Positions 7,533 to 16,487 of a stretch of DNA of 64,000 nt are shown piece after piece; position 1 is the stretch's first letter, and every line of letters begins with the position of its first letter. A model generated the notes under the pieces. That model had not been told where the DNA came from, did not search any database, and saw nothing but the letters and a program-made list of their open reading frames with translations. Where the stretch lies: the NCBI RefSeq assembly GCF_015546965.1, contig NZ_JADMUF010000007.1:85136-149135 (forward strand), read 5' to 3'. Position numbers and translations under genes: made by a program. Source of the stretch: Collinsella aerofaciens (GTDB taxonomy: Bacteria; Actinomycetota; Coriobacteriia; Coriobacteriales; Coriobacteriaceae).

Positions 7533-9440
7533 TTACTGCTGCTTCGGCATCAGCGGATTCTCGCGCGTGAGGAGATTCATAAACTCCTCGCCCGTGATCG
7601 TCTCCTTCTTGTACAGATAACGAGCCAGCTCGTGGAGCTTGAACTTATTCTCCTTCAGGATTTGCAGAGCGCGGTCGTGCGCATCCTCGATCAGCTTGGC
7701 GACAATCGCGTCCACGCGCTCGGCCGTACCGGGGGCGCAGGTGAGCGACGTGTCCTGGTTGAGGTACGCATTCTGGACGGTACCGAGCGCCATCATGCCA
7801 AACTCATCGGACATACCAAAGCGCGTCACCATGTTACGGGCGAGCTTGGTGGCCTGCTCGATATCGTTGGCTGCGCCGGTCGTCATCTCACCAAAGATGA
7901 GCTCCTCGGCTGCACGGCCACCGCAATAGACGGCGAGCTTGTCCAGGACCTCCTGGCGTGTGGTCAGGAAGCGCTCATCCTCCTCGACCTGCATGGTGTA
8001 GCCCAGAGCACCGCTCGTGCGCGGCACGATGGTAATCTTCGTGACCGGCGCAGAACCCTTCTGGCGGGCGGCAACGATGGCATGGCCGATTTCATGGTAA
8101 GAAACGACCTGCTTCTCGTGGTCGGACAGCACCGTAGACTTGCGCTGCTGACCGGCGATGACGACCTCCACCGACTCCTCAAAGTCGTCCTGCGTAGCGC
8201 GCTTGCGACCCTCGCGGACGGCACGCAGGGCGCCCTCGTTGATGATGTTGGCCAGGTCGGCGCCCGAGGCACCGGGCGTGGCGCGGGCAATCGCGGTCAG
8301 GTCGATCGGCGGCTGCGTCTTCACGCTCTTGGCATGCAACTCGAGGATGTTCTTGCGACCGGTCAGATCGGGCAGCTCAACGGGGATACGGCGGTCAAAA
8401 CGACCGGGGCGCAGCAAGGCCGGGTCAAGGCTGTCGGGGCGGTTGGTAGCAGCAAGAACGACAATACCCTTGTGGTTATCGAAGCCGTCCATCTCGGTCA
8501 GCAGCTGGTTGAGCGTCTGCTCGCGCTCGTCGTTGCCACTAAAGCCGCCGCCATCGCGCTTCTTGCCGATGGTATCGATCTCATCGATAAAGACGATGCA
8601 CGGGGCCTTTTCCTTGGCCTGCTTAAACAGATCGCGCACCTTGGCGGCGCCGCGGCCGACAAACATCTCAACAAACTCAGAACCCGAAATACTAAAGAAC
8701 GGCACGCCCGCCTCGCCGGCAACGGCCTTGGCAAGCAGGGTCTTACCGGTACCCGGAGGGCCGACAAGAAGAGCACCGCGCGGCAGCTTGGCGCCGATTT
8801 CCTCGTAGCGCTGCGGCTTCTCCAGAAAGTCGACGACCTCCTTGAGGGACTCCTTGGCCTCTTCCTGGCCGGCGACATCCTTAAAGGTCACGCCCACGTC
8901 CTTGGAGGCGATCACGCGCGCGCCTGACTTGCCCAGTCCACCGCCGCCAAAACCGCCGCCACCAAAGTTCATCGAAGGACCGTCATCGCCCATGGCCTTC
9001 TTCATGCGGCGGTTGAGCCACCAGCCGATCAGGAAGAAAATCGCCATGGGAAGAATGAGCGTAAGCAGGTAATAGGTCATCAGACCCGAGTCCTTATCGG
9101 GAACGACCGACTCAAGCGAGGCGCCAGATTCAAGCACGCGATCGGTAAAGCCAGCGTCATTCGGCACACCGGTCGTCTTGTAGGCGATGTTCTCGTCCTC
9201 GCCCTTTTTGGTGTAATAAATCGTGTAATCGTCCGTGTTGTACTCGACCTTGTCGACACTCTTCTTATCGAGCGCTTTGACAAACGTCGAGTAATCGGTC
9301 TTCGTAATCTGCTGCGTGTGACCGATGTTGGGGAACAGAACGGTCGAGAGCACGAGGTAGACGACGAAGGCGATGAGCACGTAGAGGATCATATTCCGTC
9401 TACGTTTGTTGTCATCCATCTCCATCTGCTTGAACTCCAT
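7533..9440 (-). CDS. ftsH: ATP-dependent zinc metalloprotease FtsH
   Basis: A membrane-bound AAA+ protease that degrades unneeded membrane and regulatory proteins. Of 635 residues, two membrane segments lie near 17-37 and 121-143 and enclose the extracellular domain. A Gly-rich linker follows at 159-170. Walker A is GPPGTGKT at 227-234, Walker B FIDEID at 284-289, the second region of homology is NRPD ... RPGRFDR, and the zinc site is HEIGH at 449-453. The pore-loop neighbourhood reads [10 protein letters not shown], with Arg where many FtsH proteins have Val. There is no strong ribosome site before the first ATG; the ATGs at 9425 and 9419 are alternative starts, with a GGAG within the coding start. 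It is a single-gene unit. Confidence 0.95.
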   Translation of the reverse strand: MEFKQMEMDDNKRRRNMILYVLIAFVVYLVLSTVLFPNIGHTQQITKTDYSTFVKALDKKSVDKVEYNTDDYTIYYTKKGEDENIAYKTTGVPNDAGFTDRVLESGASLESVVPDKDSGLMTYYLLTLILPMAIFFLIGWWLNRRMKKAMGDDGPSMNFGGGGFGGGGLGKSGARVIASKDVGVTFKDVAGQEEAKESLKEVVDFLEKPQRYEEIGAKLPRGALLVGPPGTGKTLLAKAVAGEAGVPFFSISGSEFVEMFVGRGAAKVRDLFKQAKEKAPCIVFIDEIDTIGKKRDGGGFSGNDEREQTLNQLLTEMDGFDNHKGIVVLAATNRPDSLDPALLRPGRFDRRIPVELPDLTGRKNILELHAKSVKTQPPIDLTAIARATPGASGADLANIINEGALRAVREGRKRATQDDFEESVEVVIAGQQRKSTVLSDHEKQVVSYHEIGHAIVAARQKGSAPVTKITIVPRTSGALGYTMQVEEDERFLTTRQEVLDKLAVYCGGRAAEELIFGEMTTGAANDIEQATKLARNMVTRFGMSDEFGMMALGTVQNAYLNQDTSLTCAPGTAERVDAIVAKLIEDAHDRALQILKENKFKLHELARYLYKKETITGEEFMNLLTRENPLMPKQQ

Positions 9441-9517
9441 CTACTGGGGTTGATAATGTTTTCTAGAATACCCAACCCGGACGGCGATAAACCGACGCCG
9501 GGCACGAAAGGACAGAG

Positions 9518-10003
9518 ATGGCATCACTGGAAGTCGGCAAGGTTCAAATCTATACGGGCGACGGCAAGGGCAAGACGACGGCTGCGCTGGGACTCGCGCT
9601 GCGCGCCACGGGCTATGGACTTAACGTGCTCATGCTTCAGTTTGCCAAGAAACTGCACTGCGCCGAGCATAATGCAGCGCCCCGTTTGGGCCTGCGCATC
9701 GTACAAGCCGACCGCGACACGCCCGAGGCCTGCGCGGCACAGATCATGGAGCTCGCACGCGAGCATATCTCACAGGTCGACGTTCTGATTTTGGACGAAC
9801 TCGGCGAGGCCATGCGCCGCGGCTTCGTGACGCGCGAGGATGTCGAGGAACTGATCGCGATGAAACCCGACACCACAGAGCTCATACTGACCGGCCGCGG
9901 CCTGCTGCCCCTCGCGGACCTCGCCGACCTGGTCACCGAAATGCGCCCCGTCAAACACTACTTCGACGAAGGCCTCCTGGCCCGCCAAGGCATCGAATAC
10001 TAG
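9518..10003 (+). CDS. cobO: Cob(I)yrinic acid a,c-diamide adenosyltransferase (CobO/BtuR type)
   Basis: Adds the 5'-deoxyadenosyl group of ATP to cobalt(I) corrinoids, forming coenzyme B12-type cofactors. The 161-residue length is normal for the family. The P-loop is GDGKGKTTAALG near residue 14, the DVLILDELGEA motif is near 88, and the protein ends in a CobO-like MRPVKHYFDEGLLARQGIEY-type tail. The ATG is preceded by AAAGGA. No other cobalamin genes are nearby, so salvage of corrinoids is as likely as full synthesis. It is transcribed away from ftsH and meets the MATE exporter gene tail to tail. Confidence 0.88.
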   Translation: MASLEVGKVQIYTGDGKGKTTAALGLALRATGYGLNVLMLQFAKKLHCAEHNAAPRLGLRIVQADRDTPEACAAQIMELAREHISQVDVLILDELGEAMRRGFVTREDVEELIAMKPDTTELILTGRGLLPLADLADLVTEMRPVKHYFDEGLLARQGIEY

Positions 10004-10028
10004 CCATTGCGGACGCCCCCAATGGCTA
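10001..10028. terminator. Hairpin between convergent cobO and MATE genes
   Basis: A 9-bp perfect inverted repeat (10001-10009 with 10020-10028) that overlaps both stop codons. No T run follows on either strand, so it is only a possible shared terminator. Confidence 0.4.
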
Positions 10029-11375
10029 GGCAGTGGCGCGGCCGAGCCAGTTGCCGCTGTGATGGTAGACGGTGAACATCATGGCGGTGATTACCCAGGT
10101 TACGGGGTAGACCAGCAGCAGGTGCTCAAGCGACGGATCGAACGGCATAATCGCAAATACCCAGATCACCCTGAGCACGACGGTGCCAAAAATCGTGAGC
10201 AGCATGGGCTGCAAGCTCACGCCGGCGCCGCGGATGGAACCCGAGGCGTTCTCGATAATCGAGAAAATCGCATAGAACGGCGCGATAAAATGAAGAATCG
10301 TCGTGGTGTACGCCGAAATCGAAGCATCGTCGACAAACAGACGAGACAGCGGACCCGAGAATACCAGCAGCACGGCAGACAGGCCACCAATGAGCATAAA
10401 CGACAGCACGAGCGACGTATGGTAGCCCTTGCGCATGCGCTCGTAGTTGCGCGCGCCGAAGTTCTGCGCCGAGAACGTGGTGATCGACACGCCAAGCGCC
10501 TCGGTCACCATCCAGACAATGCCATCCAAGCGGCCCGAAAGACCCCAAGCCGTGGTGACATCGGCACCAAACGAGTTGACCGACACCTGAATCAAAACGT
10601 TGGAAATCGAATACGCAGCAGACTGAAAGCCAAGCGGCAGACCACACGAGATCATGCTCTTACAAATGCCAGGATCAATGCCGAGTTTGGACAGTGAAAG
10701 CCGCCACGCGCCCGGTGCGTGCATCATACGAATCACGATCATCGTGGCGTTGGAGCAAATGGTCAGCGCCACCGCGATGCCACAGCCCAGAGCCTCCATA
10801 TGCAGCACGGCAACGAAGATGACATCCAGCACCGCATTAACAAGGCAGCCGGAAGCGATGATCACAGCAGGCCCGCGCGTGTCGCCCACGGCGCGCAGCA
10901 ATGCCGTTCCCATATTGAGCAGCAGCGCCGCAACCATGGCGGCAAAATAGCAACGGGCATAGGCCACGCCCTCGGCCAATAGTTCATGCGGCGTGTTCAT
11001 AAGCACCAGCATGGGCTCAACGAACACTATGCCAAGAATCGAGAAAACGATACCGCCCACCAGCGCGAGCGTCATAGCCGTATGGACCGATCGGCTCAGA
11101 CGCTCGTCATCGTGCTGGCCAAAAAACTGGCCCGTAATGACCGCGCAGCCGGCACCGACGCCGACACAAAAGCCGATGCAGAGCTCTGTAAGCACCATCG
11201 TGGCCTGAATGCCACCCAGCGCGAGCTTACCGCCAAACTGACCGACGATATAGGTACCGATAAGCGTGTATGCCTGCTGAAAGAACGAACTAAAGAAAAT
11301 GGGAACGCACAGCGACAGCAGCTGCTGCCAAATGACACCCTGCGTTACATCGATAGCCGTAGATTTCTTAGCCAC
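10026..11375 (-). CDS. MATE family efflux transporter
   Basis: A 449-residue integral membrane protein of the multidrug and toxin extrusion family, driven by a proton or sodium gradient. About twelve membrane segments can be read. The N-terminal MATE signature is IWQQLLSLCVPIFFSSFFQQAY, and the second half repeats the fold (CGLPLGFQSAAYSISNVLIQ). The start is the GTG at 11375, preceded by GGGGAGGGC. It is a single-gene unit. Family members export drugs, metabolites or lipid precursors, and nothing in the context points to a substrate. Confidence 0.88.
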   Translation of the reverse strand: MAKKSTAIDVTQGVIWQQLLSLCVPIFFSSFFQQAYTLIGTYIVGQFGGKLALGGIQATMVLTELCIGFCVGVGAGCAVITGQFFGQHDDERLSRSVHTAMTLALVGGIVFSILGIVFVEPMLVLMNTPHELLAEGVAYARCYFAAMVAALLLNMGTALLRAVGDTRGPAVIIASGCLVNAVLDVIFVAVLHMEALGCGIAVALTICSNATMIVIRMMHAPGAWRLSLSKLGIDPGICKSMISCGLPLGFQSAAYSISNVLIQVSVNSFGADVTTAWGLSGRLDGIVWMVTEALGVSITTFSAQNFGARNYERMRKGYHTSLVLSFMLIGGLSAVLLVFSGPLSRLFVDDASISAYTTTILHFIAPFYAIFSIIENASGSIRGAGVSLQPMLLTIFGTVVLRVIWVFAIMPFDPSLEHLLLVYPVTWVITAMMFTVYHHSGNWLGRATA

Positions 11376-11498
11376 ACGCCCTCCCCACTAGCGTACGTCA
11401 TACAACAAAACATCAATTGAACGGCAAAGCCGCTATCAGCTTAACACCGACCGAAGGCAGCAGAAACACCCCTGGCGGCAAAGCTCGAGCGCACCCGG

Positions 11499-12413
11499 CT
11501 AGTGATACAAACCCGGCTGGTAGTGATACTCATTGCTCACATGCGGGCACAGCTGCCAAAAGGCGACAGCACTTGCCGCGGCCACGTTGAGCGAATCGAC
11601 CCCATGCGCCATCGGAATACGCACGGCGCGGTCGCAGCCTGCAATGGTCTTGTCGCCCAAGCCAGCGCCCTCGGTGCCCATAAAGATTGCCAGGCGGTCA
11701 ATCTCCTGCAGCGCGGGATCGTCCAACGACACCGAATCATCCGCCAACGCCATGGCGGCACACGAAAAGCCGGCATCGTGCAGCGCCGCCAGCCCATCAT
11801 GCGGCCATACGCGCGCCTCGCTGCCAATGCGCGTCCAGGGCACCTGGAACACCGTGCCCATGCTCACGCGGGCCGAGCGACGGTACAGCGGATCGCAGCA
11901 CGTAGGGCTCACCAAAATGCCATCGACGTTCAACGCAGCCGCCGAGCGGAAAATCGCGCCGACGTTGGTGTGGTCGACAATGCCCTCGAGCACGCACACA
12001 AGCACCGGGCGCTCCCCCGCCGCCTCGACGACGCCACCCAAGAACTCGGCTACCGGAATCTGACGTGGACGACGGAATGCCGCGAGCGCACCGCGCGTCA
12101 CGTTAAAGCCCGTCAGCTGCTCCATAAGCTCCATCGAGGCCACGAACACGGGAACCGGGCCCGCACCTTCGCGTACCGCCAGGCGCTCAAACAGCGGCAT
12201 CATCTGGTCGAGCCAGCGTTCGCCCAAAAGAAAGCTCACCGGCTCGTATCCGGCGCGCACTGCACGCTCGATAACCTTGGCACTCTCGGCGATAAAAATG
12301 CCCTTCTGCGGCTCCAGCACGCAGCGAAGCTCGCGCTCGGTCAGTCGCACGTAGGCATCGAGCCGCTCGTCCTCGAGCGAATCGATTCGCAGCACCTCAA
12401 CGGCATCAGTCAT
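11499..12413 (-). CDS. SpoU/TrmH-family RNA 2'-O-methyltransferase
   Basis: Methylates a ribose 2'-hydroxyl in rRNA or tRNA using S-adenosylmethionine. With the start at the ATG at 12413 the protein has 304 residues: an N-terminal substrate-binding domain (to about 110), then a SPOUT domain. Its three motifs are visible as NVGAIFRS (150-157), FMGTEGAGL (244-252) and IPMAHGVDSLNVAAA (267-281). The start has AAAGG upstream at a slightly long distance. An ATG eleven codons earlier is possible but lies over that site. The exact RNA target cannot be told from sequence. About 110 bases separate it from folA. Confidence 0.87.
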   Translation of the reverse strand: MTDAVEVLRIDSLEDERLDAYVRLTERELRCVLEPQKGIFIAESAKVIERAVRAGYEPVSFLLGERWLDQMMPLFERLAVREGAGPVPVFVASMELMEQLTGFNVTRGALAAFRRPRQIPVAEFLGGVVEAAGERPVLVCVLEGIVDHTNVGAIFRSAAALNVDGILVSPTCCDPLYRRSARVSMGTVFQVPWTRIGSEARVWPHDGLAALHDAGFSCAAMALADDSVSLDDPALQEIDRLAIFMGTEGAGLGDKTIAGCDRAVRIPMAHGVDSLNVAAASAVAFWQLCPHVSNEYHYQPGLYH

Positions 12414-12459
12414 AGCAGCCAGCCCGCACCTTTCTTTACAGCACATCTATACCAAACGA

Positions 12460-12478
12460 GGCGACGCTAAGCGCCGCC
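12460..12478 (-). terminator. Possible terminator after thyA-folA
   Basis: An 8-bp stem with one G-U pair (12460-12467 with 12471-12478) and a 3-base loop, followed on the minus strand by CGTTT. It lies 45 bases beyond the folA stop. The T run is weak. Confidence 0.4.
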
Positions 12479-12522
12479 CCATGCATTCAAATAACCCGAT
12501 GATACCGTTCACGCCAGACGAT

Positions 12523-13041
12523 TTACGCCTCGACGCGACGATACGTCACGAACTCATAATCGAGACCCTCGTCACCCTCGCCCGCGGCAATCGTGGCAAC
12601 ACCGCCACGCCTCGCAATCTCCCATGCGGGATCGGCATCCAGATCGGGAAAGTACGTATCCACGTCATGCACGCAATGGTTATGCGTAACCTCGGCCTCG
12701 ACGCAATACGGCAAGAACTGTCGATACACCTCGCCGCCGCCAATCACCCACACAATGGGCTCATCGGCCACGGCGGCCAAGGCCTCGTCAACGCTATGCA
12801 CCGCGTCGACACCCTCGGCAGCAAAGCTCTCGTCGCGGGTGAGCACGATATTGCGGCGATTCTTGAGCGGTCGTCCGCCGGGAAAACTCAGAAGTGTCTT
12901 GCGTCCCATAATGACCGGGCAACCTTTGGTGCACGCCACAAAATGGCGCATATCGGCACGGTTGGACACGACCATGTCGCCCTCGCAACCAATACCCCAG
13001 TCGTCGCACACGGCGACAATGGCAGAAAGCTTACACGTCAT
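12523..13041 (-). CDS. folA: Dihydrofolate reductase
   Basis: Reduces dihydrofolate to tetrahydrofolate with NADPH, restoring the folate used by thymidylate synthase. In 172 residues the N-terminal LSAIVAVCDDWGIGCEGDM carries the substrate loop. VIMGRKTLLSFPGGRPLKNRRNIVLTR is the classic NADPH/folate-binding block, and WVIGGGEVYRQFLP the second nucleotide motif. I choose the ATG at 13041 because TAGGTGG, overlapping the thyA stop, lies at the right distance. The GTG at 13050 is in the same frame but lacks a clear site. It sits directly behind thyA, a functional pair. Confidence 0.93.
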   Translation of the reverse strand: MTCKLSAIVAVCDDWGIGCEGDMVVSNRADMRHFVACTKGCPVIMGRKTLLSFPGGRPLKNRRNIVLTRDESFAAEGVDAVHSVDEALAAVADEPIVWVIGGGEVYRQFLPYCVEAEVTHNHCVHDVDTYFPDLDADPAWEIARRGGVATIAAGEGDEGLDYEFVTYRRVEA

Positions 13042-13050
13042 GCGCGCCAC

Positions 13051-13899
13051 CTACACCGCAATGGGGATGTTCTTAACCTGCGGACCGTGCTCATAGCCCT
13101 CGACGATCAGGTCATCGGTCGTAAACGCATAGAAGTCATGCACATCGGGGTTAAGCGTTACCTTGGGAGCCGCAAATTGCGGACGCTCGATAAGCTCGCG
13201 GACGATATCGACATGGCGGTCGTAAATGTGGGCATCGGCGATCACGTGCAGCAGCTCACCGGAAATCATATCGACCGACTGCGCAACCATCATCAGCAGA
13301 ATTGCATACTGGCACACATTCCAGTTGTTCGCGGCCAAAATATCCTGGCTGCGCTGGTTGAGAATCATGTTGAGCGTCGGTTTGTCATCCTGCGGGCGCT
13401 GCGTCACGTTATACGTCACGCTGTAGGCGCACGGATACAGGTGCATCTCGGACAAGTCGCTAAACACATAGGTGTTCGTCATAATGCGGCGGCTGTACGG
13501 CGTGTGCTTAAGGTCGTACAGCACGCGGTCCATCTGGTCAAAGTCACCCTCGGCGTAATGGCTCTTCTGGCCAATCTGGTACCCGTATGCCTTGCCGATA
13601 GAGCCGGTCTCGTCGGCCCACTCATCCCAGATATGGCTGTTGAGGTCATGCACGTTATTGGACTTCTTCTGATAGATCCATAGGATCTCGTCCATGGCAG
13701 ATTTGAGGGCCGTACGACGCAGGGTAAGCGCCGGAAACTCCTCACGCAGGTCGTAGCGCGCCGTGACACCAAAGTTCTTAATGGTATAGGCAGGGGTGCC
13801 ATCCTCCCACACCGGACGGACCTTTTGGCCCTCGGTGGTGGTGCCATGGTCCAAAATATCGCGGCACATGGTTACAAACTGTTGATCAGCTTTGCTCAT
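13051..13899 (-). CDS. thyA: Thymidylate synthase
   Basis: Makes dTMP from dUMP with methylenetetrahydrofolate. The start is the ATG at 13899, preceded by GGGAGGG, giving 282 residues. The folate/dUMP sites are readable: the catalytic cysteine in LYPCAYSV, then NMILNQRSQDILAANNWNVCQYA with the dUMP-contacting Arg-Ser-x-Asp and Asn. The usual PCH after the catalytic loop is PCA here, a deviation from the standard ThyA signature. Its stop is ten bases before the folA ATG, so the two form an operon. An inverted repeat at 13951-13970 lies in its promoter region. Confidence 0.92.
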   Translation of the reverse strand: MSKADQQFVTMCRDILDHGTTTEGQKVRPVWEDGTPAYTIKNFGVTARYDLREEFPALTLRRTALKSAMDEILWIYQKKSNNVHDLNSHIWDEWADETGSIGKAYGYQIGQKSHYAEGDFDQMDRVLYDLKHTPYSRRIMTNTYVFSDLSEMHLYPCAYSVTYNVTQRPQDDKPTLNMILNQRSQDILAANNWNVCQYAILLMMVAQSVDMISGELLHVIADAHIYDRHVDIVRELIERPQFAAPKVTLNPDVHDFYAFTTDDLIVEGYEHGPQVKNIPIAV

Positions 13900-13950
13900 T
13901 GACCCTCCCGTCAGTAGCCTATTGGCGATTTTATTGTAGCCCAGGCGCGC

Positions 13951-13970
13951 AAGTGTCGGATTGGACACTT
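13951..13970. promoter_or_regulatory. Inverted repeat upstream of thyA
   Basis: A perfect 7-bp inverted repeat (AAGTGTC and GACACTT) with a 6-base spacer. It lies next to a candidate thyA -10 (TACAAT on the minus strand, 13933-13938), where the -35 box would fall. This could be a repressor site; no cognate regulator is identified. Confidence 0.35.
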
Positions 13971-14037
13971 GGGCCGGCACACGCAATGCACGGCAGTACG
14001 GCACCGCATGCGTCAACGAAACATCTACGCCTTTTTC

Positions 14038-14102
14038 TGACATATGCCAGAAATTCCTTGCGCAATTCTGCGCGTTCGCTATTCTATTGTTGACATATGT
14101 CA
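14038..14102 (+). promoter_or_regulatory. Promoter with paired palindromic sites before the DUF134-NifX gene
   Basis: TGACATATGCCA (14038-14049) and the perfect palindrome TGACATATGTCA (14091-14102) have centres 53 bp apart, about five helical turns. They flank a candidate promoter with TTGCGC (14058-14063) and TATTCT (14080-14085), 16 bases apart. The second site falls near the predicted transcript start. The pair looks like an operator, perhaps for the DUF134 protein itself. Confidence 0.5.
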
Positions 14103-14116
14103 GATAAGGAGTGCGC

Positions 14117-14881
14117 ATGGCAGGAAGACGCGAAAAACTGCGCCGCGTCGGGATCATCCCCGAATACCGCGGCTTTACCCCTGACGGCCTAGCCAGTGGA
14201 GACGCCATCGATATGACGGTCGACGAGCTCGAAGTCCTGCGACTGTGCGACCTGGAAGGCCTCAATCAGGAGGCCGTCGCCCAGCACATGGGCATTGCCC
14301 GCGCCACGGTGGCGGCAATTTGCAGCCGCGCGCATCGCAAGGTGGCAAACGCGCTGGTCAATGGACGGGCGATTGTCATCGAGGGCGGCAATATCGCGTA
14401 CTCCCCCATTACCACGAAAACGGCCGCATGGCCAGCAAAGGAGGTCGGCACCATGAGGGTGGCAACCACGTACGACAACGGCAGCATCTTTATGCACTTT
14501 GGCCGCAGCGAGCAGTTCAAGATCTACGACATTCAGGACGGCAAGGTGCTCAACGAGCAGGTCGTGGGCACCGGCGGCACCGGCCACGGTGCCCTGGCGG
14601 GCCTGCTCGCCAACGGCGGCGTGGACACTCTCATCTGCGGCGGTATCGGCGGTGGCGCCATCAACGCGCTTGCCCAAGCCGGCATCACGGTATACGCAGG
14701 TGCCCAGGGCAGCTGCGACGCTTGCGTCGAGGCCCTTATCGCCGGCACGCTCGCACAGAACGGCGAGGCCACGTGCGGCTGCCACGGCCATGACCACGAC
14801 CACGCCCACGAACATGGCGAGGCCTGCAGCTGTCACGGCCATCACGAGCACGAGGGCCACGAGGGCTGCGGCTGCCACTAA
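14117..14881 (+). CDS. DUF134 DNA-binding protein fused to a NifX/NifB-type cofactor domain, with His/Cys-rich tail
   Basis: A 254-residue two-domain protein. Residues 1-90 form a DUF134 domain with a helix-turn-helix (LNQEAVAQHMGIARATVAAICSRAHRK). Residues 112-216 match the dinitrogenase iron-molybdenum cofactor fold (RVATTYDNGSIFMHFGRSEQF ... GGTGHGAL ... CGGIGGGAINAL). The last 30 residues are almost entirely His, Cys, Glu and Gly (for example HGHDHDHAHEHGE), an obvious metal-binding tail. The ATG at 14117 has AGGAG six bases upstream. The domains suggest a metal or iron-sulfur-cofactor responsive regulator, possibly autoregulatory. No nitrogenase genes are present. It is a single gene with its own promoter and a terminator behind it. 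Confidence 0.85.
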   Translation: MAGRREKLRRVGIIPEYRGFTPDGLASGDAIDMTVDELEVLRLCDLEGLNQEAVAQHMGIARATVAAICSRAHRKVANALVNGRAIVIEGGNIAYSPITTKTAAWPAKEVGTMRVATTYDNGSIFMHFGRSEQFKIYDIQDGKVLNEQVVGTGGTGHGALAGLLANGGVDTLICGGIGGGAINALAQAGITVYAGAQGSCDACVEALIAGTLAQNGEATCGCHGHDHDHAHEHGEACSCHGHHEHEGHEGCGCH

Positions 14882-14943
14882 CGGCACGGCACCGCGAGCT
14901 CAGGGCACGACGCTAAACGCAGCCCAACAATCAAAGCCAACAA

Positions 14944-14977
14944 CAAAGGCCACCCGGTAGCTTCCGAGTGGCCTTTG
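14944..14977. terminator. Shared terminator between the DUF134-NifX gene and ffh
   Basis: A 10-bp perfect stem (14944-14953 with 14968-14977) with further GC pairing inside. It is followed by TTGTTG on the minus strand. It serves two convergent genes. Confidence 0.7.
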
Positions 14978-15001
14978 CCATATCAAGCTGGAATTACAGC
15001 C

Positions 15002-16477
15002 CTATTTCTTATTACGCATCTGCGCTTCCATCCGGCGCAGCAGCTCCATATCGGACTTGGGACCGCCCGTACCCAGGCCGCCCATGCCGCCCAGACCCAT
15101 AGCGTCCAGGCCAGGGATATTGGGCATGCGCATCCTCTTGCCCTTCTTTCCCTTTTTGCCTTTTTTACCGCCGGCCTGTGCCTGATTGGCCATCGTGCGC
15201 ATGCGGCCCATCATCTTATTCATCTCGCCCCACTGCTTCATAAGGCTGTTGACCTCGGTGGGGGTTACGCCGGCGCCCTTGGCGATACGCGCGCGACGCT
15301 GACCGTTGATGATGGAGGGACGCAGGCGCTCCTCCTTGGTCATCGACATGATGATGGCCTCATTCTTATCGAAGATGCCCTCATCCAGGTTGCCGCCCAT
15401 CTGGTTGAGTGCACGCTGTCCGCCGGGGAGCATGCCCAGGATACCCTTCATGCCGCCCATCTTCTTGACGGCCTTCATCTGGTCGAGCATATCGTTCATG
15501 GTAAAGCCCTCGCGCAGCATACGCTCGGCAGCCTCGAGCTGCTCTGCATCGGCTGCCTCCTGGGCCTTCTCGATAATGCCTACGACATCGCCCATGCCCA
15601 AGATTCGCTTGGCCATGCGATCGGGATAGAACGGCTCCAGCGAATCAGGCTTCTCGCCCATGCTCACGAACTTGATGGGCTTGCCGGTCACCTGACGCAC
15701 CGAAAGTGCGCCACCGCCACGGGCATCGCCGTCGAGCTTGGAGATAATCACACCGTCAAAGTCGGTGCGATCGGCGAAGGTCGAGACGACGTTGACGATA
15801 TCCTGGCCGGTCATGGCATCGACGACCATCAGCACCTGGTCGGGCTTGACGGCCTTCTTGATGTCGACGGCCTCCTGCATCATTTGCTCGTCGATCTGAA
15901 GACGACCGGCAGTATCGACAATGACCACGTCGCGCAGGTGGTCGACGGCCTCCTGGATGGCGCCCCTGGCGATGTCGACCGGGTGCGCGCCGTCACCACG
16001 GAAGACCGGCACGCCGATCTCGCCACCCAGCGTGGCGAGCTGGTCGGCAGCGGCGGGACGGTAGACGTCGCACGCGGCGAGCAGCGGCGAGCGGCCCTGC
16101 TTCTTGAGCAGGTAGGCCAGCTTTACGGCCGCCGTGGTCTTACCGGAGCCCTGCAGGCCCACGAGCATGATGACATTGGGAATGCGGTTGCTAAAGACGA
16201 GCTTGCTCTCGGTTGAGCCGAGCATCTCGGTGAGCTCGTCGAGCACGATCTTGACGACGTTTTGCGCCGGCGACAGCGACTCCATGACCTCGGCGGTCAT
16301 GCAGCGCTCCTTGGTCTTGGCGACGAACTCCTTGACGACCTTGAAGTTGACGTCGGCCTCGAGCAGCGCCATGCGAATATCGCGCATGGCCGAAGAGATA
16401 TCGGCCTCGGTCAGCTTACCCTTGCCGCGCAGGCGGTCAAATGTGTCGTTGAGGCGATCGCTCAGGGAATCAAACAC
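15002..16477 (-). CDS. ffh: Signal recognition particle protein Ffh
   Basis: The protein part of the bacterial signal recognition particle; it binds signal sequences of nascent membrane proteins and delivers ribosomes to FtsY. The 491 residues comprise an N domain, a G domain and a Met-rich M domain. The G domain has P-loop GLQGSGKTTAAVKLA, DTAGRLQ and SKLDGDARGGG. The M domain is rich in methionine (GGMKGILGMLPGG, KKMGG) and ends in a basic, Gly/Met-rich tail with a KKGKKGKKGKR stretch that should bind SRP RNA. It is the last gene of the plsX-to-ffh block, ten bases after ftsY. Confidence 0.97.
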   Translation of the reverse strand: MFDSLSDRLNDTFDRLRGKGKLTEADISSAMRDIRMALLEADVNFKVVKEFVAKTKERCMTAEVMESLSPAQNVVKIVLDELTEMLGSTESKLVFSNRIPNVIMLVGLQGSGKTTAAVKLAYLLKKQGRSPLLAACDVYRPAAADQLATLGGEIGVPVFRGDGAHPVDIARGAIQEAVDHLRDVVIVDTAGRLQIDEQMMQEAVDIKKAVKPDQVLMVVDAMTGQDIVNVVSTFADRTDFDGVIISKLDGDARGGGALSVRQVTGKPIKFVSMGEKPDSLEPFYPDRMAKRILGMGDVVGIIEKAQEAADAEQLEAAERMLREGFTMNDMLDQMKAVKKMGGMKGILGMLPGGQRALNQMGGNLDEGIFDKNEAIIMSMTKEERLRPSIINGQRRARIAKGAGVTPTEVNSLMKQWGEMNKMMGRMRTMANQAQAGGKKGKKGKKGKRMRMPNIPGLDAMGLGGMGGLGTGGPKSDMELLRRMEAQMRNKK

Positions 16478-16487
16478 TGGTTACTCC

